Of a stretch of 64,000 nt of DNA, positions 1 through 12,377 are shown one piece after another. Every line of letters begins with the position of its first letter. Position 1 is the first letter of the stretch. The stretch is from Paramecium octaurelia (taxonomy: Eukaryota; Ciliophora; Oligohymenophorea; Peniculida; Parameciidae): positions 191,820 through 255,819 of the forward strand of contig CAJJDP010000003.1 in assembly GCA_905182995.1 (NCBI GenBank). Direction: 5' to 3'. A model generated the notes under the pieces. The model was not told the origin of the DNA, searched no databases, and saw nothing but the letters and a program-made list of their open reading frames with translations. The translations under genes were made by a program, and so were the position numbers.

Positions 1-385
1 GGAAAAGCCACGCTTGAATACCCTATTCCATATAAGAAAATATAAAAGATTAGGAATGTCAAATAAGTAGGCATATAAGGAGCGATTAATATTGATGCAC
101 ATTGCATTGTAGTGGCTATTCTTATGTGCAATTTAAATCCAACCTTCCGTGCAATCTTTACTGAAAATATTGTAATAAGGGCGATAGGAAGTGCCATGAT
201 GGCAATGGGCAGTGTGTTGTACTAAAAATAAACTAAGAATTTACTGCTATTGATAAATCAGGTTCTGTTTGCTTGTAGAAAGAATAGAAATAAACATTAG
301 TCTTTCCCCAAGTTAACAATAATGCTGATCCTATTTTGATTAAAACAGCGCCAATAAGACATTTTTTTGATTCGGATAGGAACAT
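1..385 (-). CDS. MFS-type transporter, N-terminal part (cut by window edge)
   Basis: The minus-strand start at 385 opens MFLSESKKCLIGAVLIKIGS, followed by alternating hydrophobic helices. A 23-nt GT...AG intron splits the exon after LSIA; beyond it the frame reads YNTLPIAIMALPIALITIFS and, after a basic loop, more membrane helices running off position 1. The layout (paired helices, short basic cytoplasmic loop with KIARKVGFK, then IAPYMPTYLTFLIFYIFLYG) fits the first half of a major facilitator superfamily carrier, perhaps of the monocarboxylate or oxalate/formate type. Substrate cannot be inferred. The gene lies 63 bp from the stop of the next minus-strand gene. The family call rests on fold-like pattern only. 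Confidence 0.6.
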
Positions 386-448
386 TTATATTTGATTTAA
401 TTTTATAAAAACTAAAGGCATATAATTAATAAAAATAAAGAATTTAAA

Positions 449-3400
449 TCATTTTTTTTTTCTTAGTTATTTTTAGATATCCAAAGCTTATGATTGAATC
501 AATTTATTATTTTTAAACATATCCATAACCTCCTTTAGATTCTAAAAGCATTACAATCTCAATAGAGAACTTTTGTAGACTTGCAAATCATCCCTTAATT
601 CATAAACTAAAATTATTAATTAACTTAGCAAAGCTAAATGGATAAGATAAACCTCTACATTTCCTTGTTTAATCATTACTTTGTTAATAACATTTTTATG
701 GAATCCTTAACTGATTCCTTCTAATAGATTAGCTTTAAATAGAATAGCTTAAACCTGTTTCTCTTAAGCAAACAAGCATAGTTATTTCATAATAGAGTAA
801 AAGATCTTCTAATAGAAAGGGTTAGGTAATTAATGGAATTATTCATTAAGGCTGAATGAGGAAGTGTCATTGACTTTTAAGTAAATTCGATGATTCCTTT
901 ATTAAAAGTTTCGTAAAATCAAATCTATAATTTTTGTGCTGAATATTCTCACACTCCCAATTTGATTCTAATTAGTAAATAACTCCATGTTATTTCTATT
1001 TTCATTCTACATCTTATGCATATTAGTTAGGTTTCTACAAATCCTGGGTAAATATGTGATGTATATTTTAGTTAATTTTTCATTCATGGGTTTTTTATTG
1101 ATTCTTTGAATAAGATCAATAAGAATAATCTAACAATTATTTGAACTGTTATCTTCGTATGAACTCTAAAATAAGGCTGTTTACGTAATGGAGTAATGGT
1201 TCAATAATTTTTCGAACAAAATATATTAATCATCTAACAGTTCATCGAAAGCATAATGATATTCAAACTTTTGCATCGATTAAATGATGTTTTTAAAAAG
1301 AGTACTATTTCTAAAGGATGTCGTTTCATCATTTTGAGTTTCGTATTTTGCATACTCCTCTTTCATAATTGTATCCACAACACTATTGTCTTAGTTAGGA
1401 TAATAAACAAACGATTTAGCCAAAGAAGTTGGTGTCTGAATTACATTCATTTATCTAAAAGTTGAACTATTATCTATCTTATAGATGACAATAATTACCA
1501 TTGACACCAACCAGACTCATATATTAAGGTTGATCAGATCTTTTACTGATTGTTTATGCAAGAATGTTATCAGAGAATGTCATTGACTTTTGTTTACGCT
1601 AAGTATTTTTTAGAGTTATTGAATCAGTGATGATGGTTGTAGGTTAAATGTTTAAAGATGGGAGTTTAAAAGTGTTTTATAATTAAGTGATATTAAGGGG
1701 AGGTTCTGTTAATTAAGATCTTTAAGATCTCTACTCAAATTAGAAATTTTTCATTCCTTCTGATGCTTGTCTAAAAACATTATATAATGTAGGAGTCTCA
1801 GCAGGAGTACTAATATCCTTGTAAAATTAAACCACATCCTATAATCTATCGATATCTCTTCCTTATTGATTTAATTCAGTTAAATCAATATACTCTTAAA
1901 TAATAACTTTATTGATTTATCTTGCTAAACTTGATAAGTCTGAGCCTCTTCTGAGATGTGAACTCAACAGCATTTTTCTCTCTAACAGTTGCTTATTTTA
2001 AATCAAAGTTTTTCCTGGAATCAAAGGACCTAAATATTGATCTATGTTGCTGCTAATAGAATAAGTTATAGCAGCTTAATCATCATCTTATAGTAATTGT
2101 AATTTGTAATCGTTAATATGTTTTAAAAATTAATATCCTTCCTTAGTTATATCTTTCCTCTTAAGAAATACTCCCTCTCTTTCCTTGTTTGTAATCTTAC
2201 TTACTAGAAGCGAAATATATCCTTAGCGATTTAGGAATTACCAAATATAATTCCTTAAGTCTTAAGGAATTTTTGAATAATTTGGATCCATAAATCGCAT
2301 GAGAAAATCTAAATAAAGGGGATTGTCTAAAATAAATTATATTAGAATACAAAGATAATCTAAAAATTGTTGATGAAATTAAAAATACAGAAAATTGTAA
2401 ACTGTTTCTTTCAATTCATACTTTAAGTAAAATTAGAGTAAAGCAATAATATGGGTCAAATTTCCACTTGATTATAAGTTTTGAAAGAATCCAGATATGC
2501 TTCGAACTTATTATTAATATCTATAATTTACAAGCAATTTGCATAGTATGTTAGTTAATTTACATGATCATCTAATGATTATGGTAATCGGTAAGAAATA
2601 ACATAGCCTTGTAGGATCTTAGTGTGGTTAATTTATCAGGTTTAATCACATGTTATTTGTATTGATTATCATCACAAGGTTATTGAATATCATTTGCTAA
2701 GGCATCTGTAGCGAAGATCAATCCTGGTTCTGTTGCCACGGGATTGGTAATATAAGCAAATAAATTTTATAATGCATCTATGTCTGCTAGATATTCGCTT
2801 TATTCTGAATCGATTCTTGGTTTATGCTAAATTAAAATTTCATCGATATTCATTTCACTTGCCTTAATAGAATCATCTGAATTGCTATTATTTAAATGAT
2901 CATTATTGAGTTGTTATTTTGAGGGCATTTTTGAAGACAAAGATTAAGATTACAGTATGTTCATTGCCATCAATGACATTTTTGGTTTTGACCCCTTCCT
3001 TGCTTAGCTACCCTTTTCCTATAATTCAATGGCAACATTCTAATAATGAAATTCATCTGAATTCTTTTAAACCTCTTCTTGGTATAATTTTAATACAGCT
3101 ATTCTTTAATCAAATATTTTTAAATACTTTCTTCAATAAGTTGATTGAGTTGATTTGCAGATTTCATTCTATTTCCTAATTATTGCTAGATTTATCCTAC
3201 TTTTTTCATAATTGCCCTGACCAATTTCTCATTTTCCGCATGTTAAAGAAATATAATGAACGCATAACATTTATCGTCAATATCAAAACTAGTATTTATT
3301 ACTTATTATATTACTCCAATTCTGAGATTTCAGTTAAAACAGTTTCTAAAAATTCTAGTGCGACATATTTTCCATTTCCTTGATTTGGAAGTTAAGCATA

Positions 3401-3661
3401 CTCTTCAATTGCCTTAAAACAACCATTAATCCATTCCTTTGAATGCTTGAATATGTTTAGCAACGAGATTAAAATCATATCTATAGTGTCTGGTATTTGG
3501 CAGTGTAATTACAGTAAAAACCGAATAATTCTGGGTTCATTGATAGAACTATGCTTTTGTGGAAATGGGATGGTGTGATTGATGAACTTTAATATTGGTA
3601 ACACCTTAGATAAGATATCGTTTTATTTTAGAGCCAATTCAAATGATTTCACTAAACTCAT
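449..3661 (-). CDS. Large helical protein of unknown function (about 1,000 aa)
   Basis: One long minus-strand gene starting MSLVKSFELALKQNDILSKV and ending at the TGA at 449-451. At least four short introns are needed, for example 25 nt (gtaaattatag...aataag) before FRSISGFFQNLQSSG and 22 nt before QEYAKYETQNDE. The protein is rich in amphipathic helices (RIIRFLLQLHCQIPDTID, LTHIIALLQFYLKYELKE, FLDYLCILIQFILDNPLYL) and has no visible membrane segment or catalytic motif. The pattern of repeated helical hairpins suggests an armadillo/HEAT-like scaffold such as a karyopherin, but I cannot name a family. One intron near 3010-3040 could be spliced in two ways (17 or 29 nt). Confidence 0.6.
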
Positions 3662-3754
3662 ACTAATAATAAAAATTAGAGATTTTGAAGTATTATTTCT
3701 CAAAATATATATGCTATTATCACAGCTGAATAAATATACATAAAAATATAGAAA

Positions 3755-5466
3755 TCATTTTTTCCTCTAGGTTGATGGTTTTTTTATTTGAATGGATTCT
3801 TGTGGTATTTGAGCATACGGCATTTTTTCATTAATTAGATCTACACTTTTGGCAGTAGTAAAATCAGCAAGCTCTAACAATTAGTATTAAATTTTACAAT
3901 CATTGATGGCATCTTTTCCCTTCATTAAAATTCCTCTTGGTAATCTTTTATCTGGACAAGCCCCTTTTAATTAGATTATGCTTTCTCTCTCTTCTCTAAG
4001 AGTTCTTTACATCTTCATCATTGTAGATACGAATTTGATTTTATTCTTCAATTTCTCAGTGTCTAAGTATGATATGTTAACAATTTACTTTTTTATGCTC
4101 CTTATGAACTACCTGTCGTTGATTATTTTTGTAAGCCAGTCTATTTGGTCAACTATTTAAATTGCTATATATCTGATTCACTGATTTACTCATCATCATC
4201 TCCCTAAATATCTGTTTATAAGATATTATATAACATTTCAGTTACTAATTTGATATTAATTAAGAACTTACTTTTTTCAGCCACAAATGGAATTGACCAC
4301 GTAAATATATCCATAAAATTAGGTAATAAATAGGGATGAGGTGTGTATTGATATTACTGTATATTCAAAGTGTTATTTTCAAACTTGATGACTGCTCCTC
4401 TATTGTTATAGACATCGCAGTAATTGGGAGCACTGAAAATAGTTATGACAACTGGAAAATCTTAACCACCATTCCATCTATGCATTTTATATCCATCCAA
4501 TTATGCCTTATCTTATTTATTTATCTTACTTCATGAGCTCTGATGATGGAAATTAAATTATTCCTTTATAAAAATTTATTTGCTGAATCCCCTCCAAAAA
4601 ACCAACTGCATCCTCTTACTTCATTTGATTTCCATGCAGTATCTAAATAACCCTATTCTTGATCAACTGGATCACTCCATAGCAAATCACAAAATAGTCC
4701 TTGTCTAGGAGGTTCGTGGTATCTTTCTATCTTCTTGATATCTTCTATTGATTTCAAATCAGGTGAGATTCCACCGTGAATTGCAATGAATTTAGAGTTT
4801 ATTATGCATGCCAAAGGGAACAAGTCAAATGAATCCATCAACATCTCGTAAGTTTCTTAATCATATTTGTACAAACATTCTTCTTTGAAATTGAAGAAGG
4901 CTGTTAATTATCTGCATTCGTGATTTCCTCTTAAAAAATACACTGAATTTTGGAAATTCAATTTTATTGCATACATCAATATTATTACTTCTATTGAGTA
5001 TGATCCTCTATCCACAAAATCTCCCAAAAAGAGATATCTATTAGTTTAATATTTTCAAATTTACTTTGTGTTTTCAGGATTTCCTCCCACTTTAGGCTCC
5101 AACAATTTCAATAAGTCATAATATTAACTAAGGATAAATTTCAATTTAATACCCGTGAATATCACCGACAACAGTTAGCGGATCTTATAAATATAGCACA
5201 TTGCCTTCGTTTTCTAATAATATAATAGATTTATACTCAATAATTTATTACAATCGGCAACCAATTTAAAAAGATCCTCTTTAGCAATTCTGCCTTCCTT
5301 TTGTAAATGATCTCTTAACAATTTCCAATCAGGTTTGTCTATTTTTAATGCTGTGATTACTTTTCAATTTATCTGGAAACATTAGATTCCGTGACAATGG
5401 ACGATGAGGTGGAGGCTTCAAAGTTTTCACTTATCGATCATTGACAGGATCTTTCAGAAGGTCCAT
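3755..5466 (-). CDS. CNA: Calcineurin A (PP2B catalytic subunit)
   Basis: Ca2+/calmodulin-activated Ser/Thr phosphatase. The start [20 protein letters not shown] matches the PP2B N-terminal extension. Metal-binding and catalytic blocks occur in order: [49 protein letters not shown], then [19 protein letters not shown]. The PP2B-specific helix for the B subunit follows ([18 protein letters not shown]), then a tail ending KKPSTQRKK. At least five 20-30 nt introns interrupt it, including 22 nt after PDKLK and 23 nt before the GDIHG block. Length (about 500 aa) is normal for the family. It probably acts with a separate EF-hand B subunit that is not in this window. Identity is secure; exact splice sites in the tail are less so. 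Confidence 0.95.
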
Positions 5467-5529
5467 TTATTAATTAATTTATAAACAAAGAAAAATTAAT
5501 ATAAAATCAATAAATTATAAATTATATAA

Positions 5530-6409
5530 TCATTTCTTACATCTAATAATTCTATGTCTGACCTTAAGAGAATCTATTAATTTTAAAAGATCTTTATTAT
5601 TCATTTTATATTGATTATTCACAATTTACTCCAAATGCACTGTTGGGCACTTCTGTGGATTCGATGTAACTTGTGAATAATTATGATGAGAAAAAGATGC
5701 TTGACTAATTGATTTTGCATTATTTTGTTTTATCTGCTTCTGATTTAAATAACTCAAAGGTTTTAGATGAACATCTGATTTTGGAATAACGTTTTTTAAC
5801 ATTTGATTCATGTAAATCGAAACTTAACTTTTCCTCGGTTCTCGGGCACTATTTATGACGTGATGAAAAAATGTCTCCTCATCAGGAGTAGTTTTGATCC
5901 TTATTTTTTTTATAACAAAAATTACCTTTACGATTATCTCGAATGAGGGATACTAATCAATGGCTATTGCTATAAGTGAGTGGGAGCACTAATTTAAGAT
6001 TTTTTTAATGTGGTTAAATTTCTAACTGCTTTTAATATATGCATTCTCTTTCTAAATTTCTTTATAGCCTCCACTTTATATGATAAGATAAAAATAATAG
6101 CATTTGTTGCTGCTTTAAATCTTTTAAAAATCCTTTTTCTTTTCTACCATCTTTAAATTTATGAATTCATTACCTTGTTTCACAGAATGGGTATTGTTTT
6201 TTTATTGTCTCACTAAATTAACTACATTTTCCACATTCTGAACATTCGCAACTCAAATCAGTTTTTATGTATTCTTTATCAAGCATTACCTGATTCAAAT
6301 AGAATTGAGTTTGCTTCTTCTTTTATAAAAATTTAGAAGGATTGTCCTTCAATGTTCTAACATGTTTCAATTCATAAAAGTCATTTTAAGATAGAGAGCT
6401 TTCAGACAT
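5530..6409 (-). CDS. Hypothetical protein, basic, about 270 aa
   Basis: Starts MSESSLSQNDFYELKHVRTL and ends RHRIIRCKK-TGA. Two introns of 23 and 26 nt join the exons; both begin GTAA and each removes or avoids a TGA. A Cys-rich stretch near residue 55 (CECSECGKCS) could bind metal but matches no family I know. The middle is Arg/Lys-rich (RWQKRKRIFKRFKAATNA) with an amphipathic helix like a calmodulin-binding site, and the C-terminal third is Ser/Gln/His-rich. It lies 63 bp upstream of calcineurin A on the same strand; no functional link is implied. Confidence 0.65.
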
Positions 6410-7501
6410 TTATTAATAAATAAATATCCTCAAATAAAGAATTGAGAATTAAATTGAATTACTCAATCATTCTAGATATTAGTTATTAGATATTGTTCAC
6501 CATACTAAAAGCTTACATTGAAAAAAAATAAAAATTATGTGAAATACTTGGGTGAAGGGAGTGGGAATAATCATCAAAATTATTGGACTATCAATATAAG
6601 TTAATTATAAGAACTGATTTTATAAAATGAATAATTATATTTGCTTTTATTTTGCAATCTAATAATATTTGTTCAACATAAAATTAAAAATATTATCGTT
6701 CAAAAAGTCCAATTTTATTAATAAAAGTAATCTCAAAAAAAGAGTAAATTTTATGAGAATTAATAAATTTAAGTAACGATTACAAGATTATAACTGATAA
6801 TAAAAAACACATTCTAAATGTATGATTTATCCTAAGTTACATAAGGTATCGTTTTTAGAACCTTCCTATTCTTAATTTTATCTAAAACGTATATCAAGCT
6901 TAAATTATGAAGTAATCAATAAATTTTTAGCTGTTTAATTTTAAGTCTTTTTGGGCACTCTCTTCTAGATTCCTTAATGAGGAACAGGAAATGCCTTAAA
7001 ACTTCACCTCCAGATTTTCTAGCCGTTGATATTATTTTTAAGAAAAAAAATTTATATTGAAAATTTTTTATTTCACTAGTCCTCCTTACTAATTTTAAGT
7101 GCTATTGAGAGATTTATGTTAGATATTTCACTTACAATCAACCTTTCAAAAGAGGATTAAGAAACTTATTAATTATTGAGATATTTTTAAACTAATTTAG
7201 ATTCTCAACAACAAAAGCTATTTGCATTTGATATCCTCTATATTTCTAATGACGAATGGCAAGTTCCAATCCTATAAAACAGAGGACAAATAATAAGAAT
7301 TATTTAAAATCTAAACTGTTTTAGTGAGACTATTATTACTTTAACATTTATCATTAAATAGATTATACATCATTAATTTTATAAACTATTAAAATATTTT
7401 TACCACATTGAAAATTTAGATTCAATTGACAGATATATATTTGACCAATTACTCTTTTATGAAATAGGTTATTATAAAGTTAAACATAAATTATTATTAG
7501 T
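6410..7501. other. Unresolved 1.1 kb stretch, possible gene of unclear strand
   Basis: No gene could be closed here. The minus strand has protein-like open pieces (near 7000: RLENLEVKFQGISCSSLRNL; near 7280: LFVLCFIGLELAIRHQKYRG) that would need two or three introns and lack a clear start. The plus strand has an open frame from an ATG at 7116 (MLDISLTINLSKEDQETYQL) running past 7501 into the 3' end of the next gene. In DNA with one stop codon and few G's, open frames of 100-150 codons arise by chance, so either may be a shadow. 6410-6800 is plain AT-rich spacer. Confidence 0.3.
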
Positions 7502-9108
7502 TCATTAAAGATAATCCAATTCTTCATCCTCAAAGTTTCTACCAATTATTTTACTATGATATTACAAACAAATTACTCGAAAATTTCAGATTCTAAGTAT
7601 TATTATTATTATGATTACTAATTGGCATTGTTATTGCCAAGAGTAAATTATAAAACACTTCGGCCAACTTGTATTTCTATACCATTCAGTTCTGGAATTA
7701 AGGGAATTACACCCTATTGAATGAGAATTAATGTTCCAAACTTTGATTTATTATCGGTTAAATAAATTTATCCATCTATTAATTTAAGTGTTCCATGATT
7801 TCTGCTTACTGATATATCATTCACTCGAATTTCAGTTTCATTCGCTCTGCCTATTTTTAATTCATTGGTTCTGCCATTTTTGACTTCACCATTATTATTA
7901 TCAAAAGAAACAATATAGACTCCATTACATTAATTCCATTAAGTATCATCACTCATGTTGTTTTCTTACATTTCCTATTTGATTATCGAAATTATAAAAT
8001 ACTTCATATCGTTTCTGAGTGATTTCCATCAGAATATACGGATATTCAGTAGGTTTACTCAATTCTATTAAATCAAATACTCCTTCATCACTTTTGAAAA
8101 TGGGTGGGTAATTAAATTTACATAATTCACATTCCAAATTCTTCCACATATAAATGATACAGTGATCACTTTATTTGGTTTGGAATTTAGACTTTAACCA
8201 TTTTTTTAAACAGTTCAGATGTATATATTTAATAGAGCCAGTACATTTGCATGGATTTACAAGTGGGTTAGATCTGCTATATGCACTACTGCAACAGACT
8301 CTGCATGTAATAGCATCAGTTTAACTAGATTTTGCAGAATCTGAATCTTGTCTTTCAATAAAAAGAGAAAGATTACATTAATTATCTTTAGTTTAACTGA
8401 ATTTCTCGGATTTTGAATTTCACTCTCCCCATCTTTATGACATCTCCTTCCTTTAATTTAATTCCATTGTTACTCATCATTTACTGGATAGATCTTACCA
8501 CCAGCCACAATTTACTTCCTTTTTCCATCAATTTAGTATTAGTTCTCTAACTCATACTGATTTTTTGATGATGACTATACTTCTTAATTATGTCATTAGG
8601 TTAATGAAATTCATCCCCTTCCAATTAATCCAGATTTTCTGATTATTAAAAGTCTTTATTATCTCCATGATACTTAGTAGTTTATTCTTACTTGTCATCT
8701 TCATAGTTTTATTTACATTCTCCTCTTTTATTTATTATACTGAAAATTCCTTCATTTTTATCAATTCTGAATAGAATTTGTTCCTATTTAATTACACTCT
8801 TATTCCAATCTACATCATCATCAATCCATTATAATTCGTTATTATTTTTAATTAAGTACCCTCCCTTACTTATCTTTTATAATTAATCCATTTACTTAAA
8901 AGTTCTACTCTTTTAAATGACTCTAGTTTTCATAATCAAAAAGTGAAAATGATTCTTTTTGCCAAGTCTTTATCTTTATGAACAAATCTTTAGCTGCTCC
9001 TTCCTAATTATTAACCCTATAATCATCATTTGTAGCAATTTCTTGTAAGTGTAGATTGGAATTGATTGGATCAGATTCACAAAATTTGCGACACTGGCAA
9101 CTTCCCAT
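7502..9108 (-). CDS. RINGv (MARCH-type) plus FHA domain protein, copy 1
   Basis: Starts [18 protein letters not shown]: Gly2 followed by Cys4 and Cys6 is a classic signal for N-myristoylation plus palmitoylation, so membrane attachment is likely. A small beta domain (KLWLVVRS ... [18 protein letters not shown]) precedes a C4HC3 RING variant: [18 protein letters not shown], then CELCKF. The C-terminal part is an FHA fold ([15 protein letters not shown] ... NKSKFGTL), which binds phosphothreonine. Such proteins are probably E3 ubiquitin ligases recruited to phosphorylated partners. At least three introns (22, 23 nt) are seen; the last sits just before the end [12 protein letters not shown] paralogue lies at 37864-39300. 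Confidence 0.85.
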
Positions 9109-9144
9109 TATAAATAATATATAAATTAATATAAAATATGGTAT

Positions 9145-9939
9145 TCAAACTATCAGAGCAAACCAACTTAAAAACAAATAGAATAGAATCACTGGATAAA
9201 GTGCTAATATTCTTTTCTATTCTGGAATTAATAATTTCATGAATCCAACAGCAGCTATAAAATAAATTATAGTAATCTTACAGTAAGTGGACCATAGAAA
9301 ACAACCAATAACCAAAAACATCTTCAAATAAAAGAACTAAAAAAATAAAGTAAATAAAGCTCCTAAATTTATTGGAAATACACAATATCCCAAAACACAA
9401 ACCGATTAGAAAAATGATCTTTATTTTATTTCTATATTTACACTTTCCCACCCAATAATTAAGCATTTAGAGTGACTACAAAGGACCCAACCCAAATAAG
9501 TACAAATATTGTTGCAAATATTCCTGGACCATCATCATTATTACCACTCAAACTTAGGGTTCTAAAATGTCAAACTAAAATATACAATGCTAACATCAAA
9601 CAAAATACTAATGGTCCCCATAAATCCCCTAATAATATTAAAAAATTCATTTACAATTTCTGAGTTCTCTAGCATTATCAGTTGACATTGTTGGTACCAA
9701 AACGCATCTCAATTTTACTCCTATCTATCTCAAATCTCGAAGCTATGGTTTAAATTTAGATGTACTAATGTGACTGCTACGCTTTCTTCTAGTGTACTTG
9801 AAACTTGAATGTCAGTTTGTTTAATTTGTATTTCTTACTATTATGATTAGACTTAGTTCACTTAATTCACCTAAGGCTAAAGATTTATTATTCCTTAAAT
9901 AGAGTTATTGCCTTAATTTTCTTAAACTTCAAATTCCAT
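9145..9939 (-). CDS. YIPF6: YIPF6-like Yip1-domain Golgi membrane protein
   Basis: Yip1-family five-span membrane protein of ER/Golgi vesicles, which binds Rab GTPases. After a Gln-rich cytosolic N-terminus (MEFEVQENQGNNSIQGI), spliced exons give LRDLRQIGVKLRCVLVP, then the diagnostic DLWGPLVFCLMLAL, NNDDGPGIFATIFVLIWVGS, and a C-terminal LALYPVILFYLFLSWFALIV. These match the human YIPF6 blocks in order and spacing. Introns of 23, 26, 24 and about 25 nt are required; one inside the first helix is 24 nt and removes an in-frame TGA. Length about 230 aa is normal. Rab2, a plausible partner class, is encoded at 25310-26058. Confidence 0.9.
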
Positions 9940-10008
9940 TTTATTTTTTATAGATATAAATTATATATATTCAATATTATCCAAAAAAATTCTTCTTTAA
10001 TGGGAATA

Positions 10009-10380
10009 TCTAAATAAGTAATTTTATACTTATTCCATTACCAAATTATCATTTTCAATTTCTTTAAGTCCTACCTTCCTTGGCAGGCTGGTAAGATTTA
10101 TTATTAAGTCAAGTTTCCGCTATAATCATAAATATTATGAAGATTCTAATTCTTTTTTCTTAATTAACTTCTGGTGTATCAAATTCAAATACTTTCATTT
10201 ATGTATCTTATTATATAGAATTCTTATCTAATGGTATATTCTAGTGATAACCCTAAAAAGTGTTGGTCTATGTCCCCCAACTCCTAAATATCATAATTAG
10301 CAGAAAAAATAATAAATCAACTTTGTAGTTCTACTTTTTATATTACCGTCTCGATATTCTAGGTAATATATGATACTCAT
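10009..10380 (-). CDS. Small hypothetical protein (boundaries uncertain)
   Basis: A protein-like reading starts MSIIYYLEYRDGNIKSRTTK at 10380 and continues, after a gap that would need an unusually long 38-nt intron, as WGTQTNTFQGYHQNIPLDKN. A 23-nt intron then joins FEFDTPENLHNIYDYSGNL. The 3' end is not clear: a 32-nt intron could create a split stop (TG/A) ending at 10009. The composition is polar and non-membrane, about 90 residues. It sits between YIPF6 and a divergent plus-strand gene. I cannot assign a family. Confidence 0.35.
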
Positions 10381-10619
10381 TTAATAATATTCAACTATTT
10401 CTTAAAATTTCGGTTTCAGTTTTATTCATTAATCAAGATAGTGCTATGCTTTAATCATGGTTTTTATTTTATTAGAACTCTTGTTGATTTAAGTTTATTT
10501 TCAATTTCTTAAAGAATTTATCAAAAAATTATAATTTCAATTGAATCAATAATACATTTTAAAGTTTAGTTTACAGAAAATTTGAAGCAATATTATACTA
10601 AAGATCATTAAAATAATAA

Positions 10620-11549
10620 ATGAATAATGTTTTAAAACATAGGTTATTCACATCACCAGATTATAGTTATTAAAAAAACGAAGAGGAGGATGAACTCATT
10701 AACCCTATGCTTGACTCATTTTTTTCATAAAAATCTTAAAATACCTTGAAATCAATTTCTAGTCCACCAAAAAATATTAAATTAATTCTCAGAAGTGATA
10801 AGAAAACCTAATATATTAAACCATAACAATATTATGTACAAAGAGACTGTTTAGATATCAAATCAAACTAAGAAAAAAAATATTAGCAGTTAGACTGCCT
10901 TATTCCCTAGATTAAATTAGTATAAAGAAATGAGAAACAACGTCGAATTGAATGCTTCAATGGCGAAGAGGTAACAATAGATCAAAAGGTTTACTTCAAT
11001 AAATGCCATGAAATTAGGAATATTTACTACATGACATCAATTGGGTATAAGTTGGGCATTGAAGAAGTAGAAGTTGAAAAAGAACCTTAAATATAAAATA
11101 GTGTATCTATCTCTGAGAAGATGATAAAATCAATTAGAGCCAAAAAATAGTTCTAAAAAGCTAAGAATAAGATAACTCACATTAAATTAGTATCAGAGAT
11201 TTCAAAGAGCCTTTCAGATGAAACAAAAAGATAAAAAATTGATAGAGAACATTCTGATCATATCAATCAATTACTTAATGATCCAAGTGCTAATGTGAAA
11301 AACGAACATCAATTGGGAGAGTTAATTGGTTAAACAAAAGTAGTAACAACTTAAAAAAATTAAGAAATTTATCAAACCTACCAATAACCAAATAACATTG
11401 AATTGAAAAAAGAGAAAAAAGTAAGGATTTATCTAACAAAATCATTAATCATACATGTATTTTGTACTCTAGGAATTCTGATATTGATAGTTATATTGGC
11501 ATATGCAAAAACTATAAATGGATTCCAATTATAGAATGAAGATTTATGA
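10620..11549 (+). CDS. Single-pass, C-terminally anchored protein, about 310 aa
   Basis: An intron-less plus-strand frame starts MNNVLKHRLFTSPDYSYQKN and stays open to a TGA at 11547. Most of the protein is polar, basic and Gln/Lys-rich with helical stretches (EKMIKSIRAKKQFQKAKNK). One strong membrane helix lies near the C-terminus (IIHVFCTLGILILIVILAYA) followed by only about 12 residues. That places the bulk in the cytosol with a tail anchor, or a short luminal tail. Start choice: this ATG is the first in frame after the intergenic region. No family recognised. Confidence 0.75.
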
Positions 11550-11628
11550 ATTTTATTTTTTCTTTTTGTTTAATGTGGGAATCATAAATATTTTAATTAA
11601 AAGTATTATCAATAAGAATTGTTCAATA

Positions 11629-12356
11629 ATGAATACATTAAATAACATGACCAATCCTTATAACATGCCATCTATGCCATATGGAGGTATTTTAGATCCA
11701 GATGGCTGCAGAATGCTTGCCAGAAAAATCTTTTAGACTTATGATAGTATAAAAAAGGAAAATTTAATATAAAAGTCTCCAAAAAAGGATATATAGATGT
11801 TGTTGATGTTGGATCCATGTTTACAGATGCGTACAGAGCATAGAATATCACGATCAAACCTAAAGTCAATGAGACAAATGGTTTCATGAAAGCAATTAAT
11901 AGTATTCAATATCTGATTGATATTTAGAGAGTGCTTAGAATAGAATTACATTGTAAGATGTGGAATAGTATTGTTTGAAGAAATTTTGCGGAACTTCTTA
12001 TTAGTTCAAATAACAACAATCAGCTAACAAGTTGATATTTAAATAACAATAGATAACCTAATTATATTGAAGAAAGACTCGAAGTAGCAAGAACTCTTTT
12101 CAAGAAGCTTGACGCAGACGGCTCTGGATACATAACTGAAGATGAAGTTTATGAAATAATTCGTGAAACATACAGATAGATGGGTAATTTGCTATATTTG
12201 AGGGTAGGAATGAAATATGAGCCTACTGTTGATGATGTCCGAAGTTGGATTCATATGACGGATTCAGATGGGGATGGGAAAGTTACTTTAGAGGATTATG
12301 AAAACCTGGTGTTGAAGTCATTGCAACAATAAGCGATTTCATATAATCTAAGTTGA
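11629..12356 (+). CDS. EF-hand calcium-binding protein
   Basis: Exons are joined by introns of 29, 26 and 22 nt. The protein opens MNTLNNMTNPYNMPSMPYGG and has four EF-hand-like units. The first two are degenerate (DISKKGYIDVVDV; NKSAQNRITLQDVE). The last two are canonical: DADGSGYITEDE and DSDGDGKVTLED, each with acidic residues at positions 1, 3, 5 and Glu/Asp at 12. Length about 215 aa resembles calmodulin-like or calpain-small-subunit-like sensors of ciliates. A Gly/Pro/Met-rich N-terminus precedes the hands. Probably a Ca2+ sensor; the target is unknown. Confidence 0.85.
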
Positions 12357-12377
12357 TTTATTATTTTTATTAATAAT

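Noticed and set aside
2919-4536. Several plus-strand ORFs of 60-86 codons
   Set aside because: They are shadows of the large helical gene and calcineurin A on the minus strand.
9472-9663. Plus-strand ORF MTTKDPTQISTNIVAN
   Set aside because: It is the antisense shadow of YIPF6.
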